From Tidjanibacter sp. (lineage in GTDB: Bacteria; Bacteroidota; Bacteroidia; Bacteroidales; Rikenellaceae), in the NCBI GenBank assembly GCA_017936605.1, contig JAGBFH010000002.1:124001-188000 (forward strand): a DNA stretch of 64,000 nt. The letters run 5' to 3'. The first letter of the stretch is position 1. Each line of letters begins with the position of its first letter. Below are positions 57,858-64,000 of this stretch, piece after piece. Below the pieces are notes generated by a model, which worked only from the letters and a program-made list of their open reading frames with translations, did not search any database and was not told where the DNA came from. Made by a program: the position numbers and the translations under genes.

Positions 57858-59099
57858 ATGAAAAGAGGAAGAATAGAGATTCTAAGGTGGCTTCTTGTGG
57901 CCGCACTCCTTATTCTTTTGCCCTCATCGCTTCTGGCACAGGAGGAGAGCTCCAAGAAGGAGCAGCAGAGCAGCAAAAAGAGGAACAAAAAGGAGGTTGT
58001 GGCCATCGTGGACTTCACTCAAGGCTTCAGTGTGAAGGGCGGAGAGAAAATCCTCCCCGAGGTGCGCACGCCCCAGACCGACTCGCTCGAGGCTGCGAGG
58101 CTCACCCAGCTGATAGACTCGCTCATCGTGGCACGCGAGGCCATCCTCCCCGAGGATTCGCTTGCCACCAGAGAGATAACCCACCGCATTGACTCCCTCA
58201 CTTCCCATCGTCAGATGTTCCTACCCGAGGACATCCAGACCGACTCGCTTCTAACGACTGTCGATTCGCTCGCCTCCGACACCCTGCCCAAGCCTCGCTA
58301 CAACTGGCTCTTCAGGGACTCCCTCTCGCTCACCACAACGACACTCATAAGTACCGTGGTGCCGGGCTTTGCACAAATTTACGAGGAGGACTACTGGAAG
58401 GTGCCACTGCAATATGCGATGATTGGTCTACCCATCTGGGGCGGAATCCATCAGAACAAAATCTATCAGGGCTACAAGGCCGAGTTCGACAAACTCGCCG
58501 CCACTGGTGCTTCACAGGCCGACCGCACACCCGTGCAGACCAAGATGCTCGAGCACAAGAGCTACCGCACAATGTTCTTCGGTGCGGCTCTGGTGTCCTA
58601 TATGGGTTTTCTGGCCGACGGCGTAATAAATCACCCCGAGGATGGCAACGACATCCGCAAGGCCACTACCCTCTCGATGGTCTTCCCCGGTGCAGGTCAG
58701 ATATACAACGGCAGCTACTGGAAGGTGCCCATCGTCATAGTAGGTGCAGCCTCTATGGCCTATGTCATCGACTGGAACCAGAGGGGTTACACCCGTTTCA
58801 AACTCGCCTACGATCTGGCAACCGATGGCGACGACACGACCATCGGCGAGTTCCCCAACACCTCCGAGGAGTCCCTGCGCTCGATTCGCAACTCCTATCG
58901 TCGTAACCGCGACCTTGCAATCATCGGTGCCGTGGCCGTCTACCTTGTGCAGGTGGCCGATGCACACATCGATGCCCATATGCAGGCCTATGACATCAGC
59001 GACAACCTCTCAATGGAGATTCAGCCACAGATAATTCCGACAATGAGCCCCAGCGGCTATACAAATAACTTCGGACTAAACCTTACGATGCACTTCTAA
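57858..59099 (+). CDS. DUF5683 membrane protein
   Basis: A 413-residue protein with a signal peptide (ALLILLPSSLLAQ), a Ser/Lys/Asp-rich periplasmic region (~30-135), and a C-terminal membrane domain (from ~140) with short hydrophobic segments and two copies of a P-G-x-G/A-Q-I-Y motif (STVVPGFAQIYEEDYWKVPL, SMVFPGAGQIYNGSYWKVPI). This repeated P-G-x-x-Q-I-Y-N motif recalls TM2-type small membrane domains. The gene is 2 bases after parB and shares 1 base with mltD (TAATG). Function is unknown; the setting points to cell division or wall remodelling. Confidence 0.85.
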   Translation: MKRGRIEILRWLLVAALLILLPSSLLAQEESSKKEQQSSKKRNKKEVVAIVDFTQGFSVKGGEKILPEVRTPQTDSLEAARLTQLIDSLIVAREAILPEDSLATREITHRIDSLTSHRQMFLPEDIQTDSLLTTVDSLASDTLPKPRYNWLFRDSLSLTTTTLISTVVPGFAQIYEEDYWKVPLQYAMIGLPIWGGIHQNKIYQGYKAEFDKLAATGASQADRTPVQTKMLEHKSYRTMFFGAALVSYMGFLADGVINHPEDGNDIRKATTLSMVFPGAGQIYNGSYWKVPIVIVGAASMAYVIDWNQRGYTRFKLAYDLATDGDDTTIGEFPNTSEESLRSIRNSYRRNRDLAIIGAVAVYLVQVADAHIDAHMQAYDISDNLSMEIQPQIIPTMSPSGYTNNFGLNLTMHF

Positions 59100-60424
59100 T
59101 GACAAGAAAACTACTCTGCATTGCGGCCGTAGCACTCCTGCCACTTCTGGCTGCGGCACAAGAACCCACAGCCAACAACACCCCCGAAGGGGCCATAACA
59201 ACTGTCGACAACGCCATAACTGCCGAGAGCGCCGCCAAGGCCGAAGAGGTAAAACAAGACGAGCCAGACACTGCAAAACTCGACTCCCTATTGCAGGTTT
59301 GGAGCAGAGAGTACAGCGCCATAATGGTCGACAAGTTCCACAACGAGGTGCTCTGCACCGATGGCGTGGACCTCGAGGCCAAAAATATTCCCGACTCGGT
59401 ATATGTCGAGCGCCTCAAAAATATGGGCTCCTCAATACCTATGTCATACAATAGTGAGGTGAGGAAGTTCATCATCTCCTACACCACCCGCAACAAGGGT
59501 GTCATCAGCCGAGCACTTGGTCGCGGTCAGGTCTACTTTCCCATCTTTGAGGAGGCTATACTAAAGTACGATATGCCCTTGGAGCTCAAGATGTTACCCG
59601 TCATTGAGTCGGCCCTCAACCCCAAAGCCCGCTCCAAAGCCGGTGCATCGGGTCTGTGGCAGTTTATGTACCGCACAGCCCTCGGCTACAAGCTCCAGAT
59701 GACCTCCTTCGTAGACCAGCGTTTCGACCCCGTACTCTCCACCGAGGCGGCCTGCAAATATCTTCTGAAACTCTACGGGATGTATGACGACTGGAACCTC
59801 GCACTGGCTGCCTACAACTGCGGCCCCGGCAATGTGAACAAAGCCATCCGCAAGGCCGACAGCAAAGACTTCTGGAAGATTTACCCCTATCTTCCAACCG
59901 AGACTCGTAATTATTTGCCCGCCTTCATCGCCGTGAACTATGCCTACGCCTACCACAAAGAGCACGGCATCAAGCCCGATGAGGCTCCCCTGCCACTCGA
60001 AACAGACACTATTCACATCAGCCGCATAATGCACTTCGAGCAGATAAGCTCCACCATTGGCACCCCAATAGAGGTCCTCAGGGGCCTCAACCCACAATTC
60101 GTGCAGGACATCGTGCCCGCCGTCAATGGTCGCTCCTACGACATCGTGCTCCCCCTCGCGGAGGTGAGCAAGTTCCTTGAGCACGAGGAGGAGATTATGG
60201 GCAAAGATGTTGTCTATCTGGCCGAGTATATGAGCCCCGCAAAGAACGGCGAGATTCCCGTCTTTGTCATCGACAGCAAAATCCACACAGTGGAGTACGG
60301 CGAGAGCCTTTCGGTGATTGCCGAGAAGTACAATGTGACGGTCAAACAGATTTGCAAGTGGAACAACATCTCCGACCCGGGCAAAATACGCATCGGTCAG
60401 AAGCTGGAGATTTTCCTTAAATAG
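59099..60424 (+). CDS. mltD: Membrane-bound lytic murein transglycosylase D-like protein
   Basis: A 441-residue exported enzyme (signal MTRKLLCIAAVALLPLLAAAQE). The SLT domain (~130-290) has the catalytic Glu in LPVIESALNPKARSKAGASGLWQFM, the GLWQFM and AAYNCGPGNVNKAI motifs. A degenerate LysM (~315-375) and a clear LysM (~395-440, TVEYGESLSVIAEKYNVTVKQICKWNNI) bind peptidoglycan. It cleaves glycan strands to 1,6-anhydroMurNAc ends. The start overlaps the DUF5683 stop by one base. Confidence 0.94.
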   Translation: MTRKLLCIAAVALLPLLAAAQEPTANNTPEGAITTVDNAITAESAAKAEEVKQDEPDTAKLDSLLQVWSREYSAIMVDKFHNEVLCTDGVDLEAKNIPDSVYVERLKNMGSSIPMSYNSEVRKFIISYTTRNKGVISRALGRGQVYFPIFEEAILKYDMPLELKMLPVIESALNPKARSKAGASGLWQFMYRTALGYKLQMTSFVDQRFDPVLSTEAACKYLLKLYGMYDDWNLALAAYNCGPGNVNKAIRKADSKDFWKIYPYLPTETRNYLPAFIAVNYAYAYHKEHGIKPDEAPLPLETDTIHISRIMHFEQISSTIGTPIEVLRGLNPQFVQDIVPAVNGRSYDIVLPLAEVSKFLEHEEEIMGKDVVYLAEYMSPAKNGEIPVFVIDSKIHTVEYGESLSVIAEKYNVTVKQICKWNNISDPGKIRIGQKLEIFLK

Positions 60425-60462
60425 CAGTCGGTTTTTGACACCATAAGTAATATTTAAACGCA

Positions 60463-61788
60463 ATGATTCTGAATGACACCATAGTAGCCCCCGCAACCCC
60501 TACGGGAGGAGCCATAGCCATCGTGCGCATCGAGGGCAGTGGTGCCATTGCCCTAAGCGACAGCATCTTCCGCTCGCCACGAGGCCCCATAGCCGAAATG
60601 GCGGGATATACGGCCGCCTACGGCATCATCCACGACGGCGACAGACGCATTGACGATGTGATTCTGACCCTCTTTCGTGCGCCCCATAGCTACACGGGCG
60701 GCGATATGGTGGAGATTGCGTGCCACGGCTCGGCATACATCGTGGGCGAAATCGTGAGGCTCGCCGTGGAGAAGGGCGCACGAGCCGCCAGTGCAGGCGA
60801 GTTCACAAAGCGCGCCTTCCTGGCAGGAAAGATGGACCTCTCGCAGGCCGAGGCGGTGGCCGACATCATTGCAGCCGACTCTAAGGCCTCACTCACAATG
60901 GCCGATACACAGCTGCGAGGCCGCTACTCCCACTCGTTGGCCCACCTCAGGGGCGAGCTACTACGCCTTGCAGCCCTCCTGGAGTTGGAGCTCGACTTCT
61001 CGGAGGAGGATGTGGAGTTTGCCGACCGAGGAGAGCTCACTACCCTACTCGCCACCATAGACCAACAGTTAACCTCACTGGCCGCCTCCTTCGGAACGGG
61101 TAACGCCATAAAGCGCGGTGTGGCAGTGGCTATCGTTGGCGCACCCAATGTGGGCAAGAGCACCCTGCTGAACCGCATAGTTGGCGAGGAGAGAGCGATG
61201 GTGAGCGACATTGCCGGCACCACACGCGACTCGATTGAGGAGAGCGTTGCGATTGACGGCGTGAGGTTCCGATTTATCGACACAGCAGGCCTCCACCAGA
61301 CAGATGATAGGCTCGAGAGTATGGGCATAGAACGCACCCACAAGGCCGTAGAGCAGGCGCAAGTGGTGGTTGAGATGTTTGAGAGAGAGGGCGAGGATTT
61401 CATTGCGCTCGGCGAGGGCCAACACCTTGTGAGGGTCATCAATAAGTGCGACCGAGAGGGTACGACGGTGCCCGAGGGCTGGGTGGGCATCTCGGCCAAG
61501 TATGACCAGGGCATCGACGGCCTCCTGAAGGCCATCCGCCAGTGCGTCGATACGAACGACATTATGAGGGGCGAGGCTGTAGTTTCAAATAGCCGCCACT
61601 ATGAGGCACTCATCCGCGCCCGCGAGGCCCTCAGCCAGGCCACCGAATCGCTCGAGATGGGCATCTCCACCGACCTTGTGGCCCAAGACATCCGTGAGGT
61701 GCTCTCCATCATCGGCGAAATCACCGGCGAAGTCACCTCCACCGACATCCTCACCGAAATCTTCTCAAAATTCTGCATAGGAAAGTAA
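60463..61788 (+). CDS. mnmE: tRNA modification GTPase MnmE
   Basis: MnmE with MnmG adds the 5-carboxymethylaminomethyl group to U34 of certain tRNAs. The 441-residue protein has the N-terminal folate-binding domain (IVAPATPTGGAIAIVRIEGSG), a helical domain with inserted G domain (VGAPNVGKSTLLNRIVGEERAMVSDIAGTTRDS, NKCD) and the C-terminal FCIGK motif with its catalytic Cys. Length is close to normal. It starts 38 bases after mltD and is followed by a terminator. Confidence 0.97.
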   Translation: MILNDTIVAPATPTGGAIAIVRIEGSGAIALSDSIFRSPRGPIAEMAGYTAAYGIIHDGDRRIDDVILTLFRAPHSYTGGDMVEIACHGSAYIVGEIVRLAVEKGARAASAGEFTKRAFLAGKMDLSQAEAVADIIAADSKASLTMADTQLRGRYSHSLAHLRGELLRLAALLELELDFSEEDVEFADRGELTTLLATIDQQLTSLAASFGTGNAIKRGVAVAIVGAPNVGKSTLLNRIVGEERAMVSDIAGTTRDSIEESVAIDGVRFRFIDTAGLHQTDDRLESMGIERTHKAVEQAQVVVEMFEREGEDFIALGEGQHLVRVINKCDREGTTVPEGWVGISAKYDQGIDGLLKAIRQCVDTNDIMRGEAVVSNSRHYEALIRAREALSQATESLEMGISTDLVAQDIREVLSIIGEITGEVTSTDILTEIFSKFCIGK

Positions 61789-61844
61789 CTAACGCCCTCT
61801 AACGCCTAATAGTATAGGCTACTTGGTAATCACAAATATACCAT

Positions 61845-61872
61845 AAAGACGGCTCCGGCCGTCTTTTTTTTC
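61845..61872 (+). terminator. Terminator of mnmE
   Basis: AAAGACGGC pairs with GCCGTCTTT, then more T. Confidence 0.85.
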
Positions 61873-61972
61873 TGTTTGTGTATGGCATAGTTACAGCACT
61901 ACTATTACCTTATATTTATAAGATTGTTTACAAACTTTTTAGCAATAGCACCTCAATCTAACAAATTTTGCT

Positions 61973-61980
61973 TAACTTTG
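61973..61980 (+). promoter_or_regulatory. -7 box for the DUF2075 gene
   Basis: TAACTTTG, 21 bases before the ATG at 62002. Confidence 0.6.
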
Positions 61981-62001
61981 TAAGAGTTTTGACCCAACCT
62001 T

Positions 62002-64000
62002 ATGGTAAGGAGGTACTTTCATGGCGATACGATAGAGGGCTTTCTTGCGATGCCCGATGCGCAGATTATTGGTATTCTAACCACTGCGCATACCTCGTTG
62101 CACGCTTCATTACAAGGGTTGCAAAACGATGCCTGGCGCGAGGAGATTTCGCTATTGAAAGATATTCTCACTCCCTACATCGGTCGAGGCCATATCTACT
62201 TCGAGTACACAATCCCGCGAATGGGCCGTCGTATTGATGTTGTGTTGTTGCTTGATGGCGTCGTGCTTTTATTGGAGTTTAAGGCATTCAACGAGCAATA
62301 CACCAAGGCCGACATTGCGCAGGTGTGGGACTATGCCCTCGACCTGAAAAACTTCCACGAGCAGAGTCATAATCGCCCAATTGTGCCGATATTGGTTGCG
62401 ACCGAAGCGGTCGATACCACCTCGGATTTTATCCCTTTTGACGACAAAGTTTTCTATCCGATACTAACCAATCGCGAGCAGCTCGCATCAACCATTGCCG
62501 AGGCGTTGCTATTCTGCGATACAGACAGTTCGGAGGGAGATTCACTGTGGGCAATTAGCCGTTACTCACCAACTCCAACCATTATCGAGGCGGCAAGTGC
62601 GCTCTACAACAACCACTCCGTAGAGGACATCTCACGTTCTGATGCTTCGGCCGAGAATCTCACCACCACGTGTAGCTTTATCTCGTCGGTTATTGAACGC
62701 GCAAAGAGGGAGCATTTCAAAGCAATATGCTTTGTAACGGGTGTGCCGGGTGCGGGTAAGACGCTTGTCGGCCTTAATATCGCCACACAACAATTTGAGA
62801 AGGATGATGTCGCCGTATATCTATCTGGTAACTTTCCGTTGGTGCAGGTGCTTACCGAGGCTCTTGCACGCGACAAGAAGCGTCGTATGGCGGAGAAGGG
62901 TGAGAAGATAGCTATCGGCACAGCACGCTCGGAGGTTAAGGCCTTTATTCAGATGATTCACCACTACCGCGACACATGCTTGGAGGGTACGAAGGTAGTG
63001 GATGGTCGCATCGTAGCCGATGAGGAGTACTTCCTCAATCCGAAAAACCTCAAAAAGTCATTCGTGCCGGTGGACCACGTTGCCATTTTTGATGAGGCGC
63101 AGCGTGCGTGGACAAAGGATGCGCTTGCAAACTTTATGAATCGCAAGAAGGGTTATCCTAACTTCCCGTATTCCGAGCCGGAATATCTGATTTCGTGTCT
63201 CGATCGCCACGATGATTGGGCTGTCGTTGTATGCCTTGTGGGTGGAGGACAGGAGATCAACACCGGCGAGGCTGGCATTAGCGAGTGGATAGAGTCACTC
63301 AACCGCGAGTATAAGGACTGGCATGTGTTTATCTCGGACCGCCTACACGATGCCGAGTATGCCGCCGGTCGCTCATTGGAACTATTGTCAGAACACGAGC
63401 ACGTAGAGTTTGAGCCGTCGTTACACTTAGCTGTGTCGATGCGCTCGTTCCGAGCAGAGAATCTTGCAAAGTTTGTACATAAACTGCTTGATAGGGATAT
63501 TGAGGGCGCTCGTGAGGCATACCAAACACTCGACAAATACCCAATCGTGCTGACACGTTCACTCGACAAAGCAAAACGTTGGTTGAAAGAACACGCGCGA
63601 GGCTCAGAGCGCTACGGTATGATTGTGTCATCACAGGCTGAGCGATTGAAGCCATTGGCTATTGATGTTCGCTTTAAGCCCGATGTAGTCCATTGGTTCC
63701 TTGATGATGCAAACGATGTTCGTTCGTCATTCTATTTGGAGGACGTCGCTACAGAGTTTGACGTGCAAGGCTTGGAGCTCGATTGGTCGTGCGTAGTTTG
63801 GGATGGTGATTTCCGCTATACACCAGATGGCTGGTCACACCACTCATTCTGTGGCGATAAGTGGCAGAACATCAATAAACCAGAACGCAAAGCTTTCCAG
63901 AAGAACGCTTACCGTGTATTGCTTACCCGTGCTCGTCAGGGCATGGTCCTCGTTGTCCCCGAAGGCAACCCCGAAGACCCAACCCGCAGCCCAGAATACT
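62002..64000 (+). CDS. DUF2075 nuclease/helicase protein (3' partial)
   Basis: From ATG 62002 (MVRRYFHGDTIEGFLAMPDAQ) the frame stays open for 666 codons to the right edge. The N-terminal ~130 residues look like a PD-(D/E)xK nuclease: RRIDVVLL (Asp79) and LLLEFKAF (Glu92, Lys94). A Schlafen-group P-loop helicase follows: VTGVPGAGKTLVGL (Walker A, ~245-258), VAIFDEAQRAW (Walker B, ~360), and near the end YRVLLTRARQGMVLVVPEG (arginine finger motif). DUF2075 proteins are often found in defence and mobile regions. Codon use is more AT-tolerant than that of neighbouring mnmE, which suggests acquisition. The C-terminus is missing. Confidence 0.8.
   Translation, partial: MVRRYFHGDTIEGFLAMPDAQIIGILTTAHTSLHASLQGLQNDAWREEISLLKDILTPYIGRGHIYFEYTIPRMGRRIDVVLLLDGVVLLLEFKAFNEQYTKADIAQVWDYALDLKNFHEQSHNRPIVPILVATEAVDTTSDFIPFDDKVFYPILTNREQLASTIAEALLFCDTDSSEGDSLWAISRYSPTPTIIEAASALYNNHSVEDISRSDASAENLTTTCSFISSVIERAKREHFKAICFVTGVPGAGKTLVGLNIATQQFEKDDVAVYLSGNFPLVQVLTEALARDKKRRMAEKGEKIAIGTARSEVKAFIQMIHHYRDTCLEGTKVVDGRIVADEEYFLNPKNLKKSFVPVDHVAIFDEAQRAWTKDALANFMNRKKGYPNFPYSEPEYLISCLDRHDDWAVVVCLVGGGQEINTGEAGISEWIESLNREYKDWHVFISDRLHDAEYAAGRSLELLSEHEHVEFEPSLHLAVSMRSFRAENLAKFVHKLLDRDIEGAREAYQTLDKYPIVLTRSLDKAKRWLKEHARGSERYGMIVSSQAERLKPLAIDVRFKPDVVHWFLDDANDVRSSFYLEDVATEFDVQGLELDWSCVVWDGDFRYTPDGWSHHSFCGDKWQNINKPERKAFQKNAYRVLLTRARQGMVLVVPEGNPEDPTRSPEY

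Overview
The window is chromosomal DNA of a gut-type Bacteroidales bacterium, most likely Alistipes or another member of the Rikenellaceae. The basis is the Bacteroidota -7 promoter box (TAnnTTTG) in front of at least 18 genes, the almost complete lack of Shine-Dalgarno sites, and family content typical of the phylum: long NusB, DUF1573 and DUF2147 proteins, an OstA-like protein with SurA-like partners, parAB-DUF5683-MltD, C10 peptidase, TonB-type beta-barrels and LytS/LytTR regulators. Most genes are GC-rich. Three stretches look visibly AT-rich and are probably acquired: 3.8-8.3 kb, 44.2-46.7 kb and, by codon use, the last 2 kb.

Layout. 1-3.8 kb: a GtrA/acyltransferase fusion (cut by the left edge), a DUF2147 protein, and on the minus strand yajC, a DUF1573 lipoprotein and nusB. 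3.8-8.3 kb: an AT-rich minus-strand operon that is the most interesting locus. It encodes a CXXX-repeat peptide with a twin-arginine signal, a radical SAM/SPASM enzyme, a second SPASM-like maturase lacking the radical SAM cysteines, a second Cys-repeat lipoprotein peptide, a small accessory protein, and its own tatA and tatC. It reads as a self-contained system that modifies a Cys-rich peptide in the cytoplasm and exports it folded through Tat. A roughly 130-nt long-stem structured RNA candidate, 6S-like in shape, lies upstream of it.

8.3-23.7 kb: flavoprotein, a decayed methyltransferase, a cobalamin adenosyltransferase, DUF2795, glutaminase, secreted serpin, L,D-transpeptidase with a dead second domain, SH3 lipoprotein, tRNA-Gln, glycosyltransferase plus lipid A-type acyltransferase, DUF389, rsmI, an acidic protein, ychF and gltX. 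23.9-25.4 kb: three tandem lipoproteins of the rSAM/lipoprotein type with no radical SAM gene beside them; the third has an amber stop at its lipobox. 25.6-39.4 kb: YD-repeat secreted protein, lepA, ACT-domain protein, pheT, a translationally coupled NamZ/GH20 peptidoglycan-glycan pair, mazG, gamma-carbonic anhydrase and a LytS/LytTR two-component system. 39.6-43.2 kb: a Spy-like lipoprotein carrying a 22-cysteine repeat insert, and a TonB-type beta-barrel.

43.4-48.6 kb: tRNA-Leu, a mosaic C10 cysteine protease with two related lipoproteins and a C-terminal protease remnant after a G8 tract, repeat-rich spacers and an OprO/P-type porin. 49-60.4 kb: DUF5606, OstA-like and two SurA-like envelope-biogenesis genes, CPBP protease, ornithine carbamoyltransferase, and parA-parB-DUF5683-mltD. 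60.5-64 kb: mnmE, then a DUF2075 nuclease/helicase gene that runs off the right edge. Several intergenic regions carry dispersed heptamer and decamer arrays and hairpin elements that look like mobile or nucleoid-related repeats.
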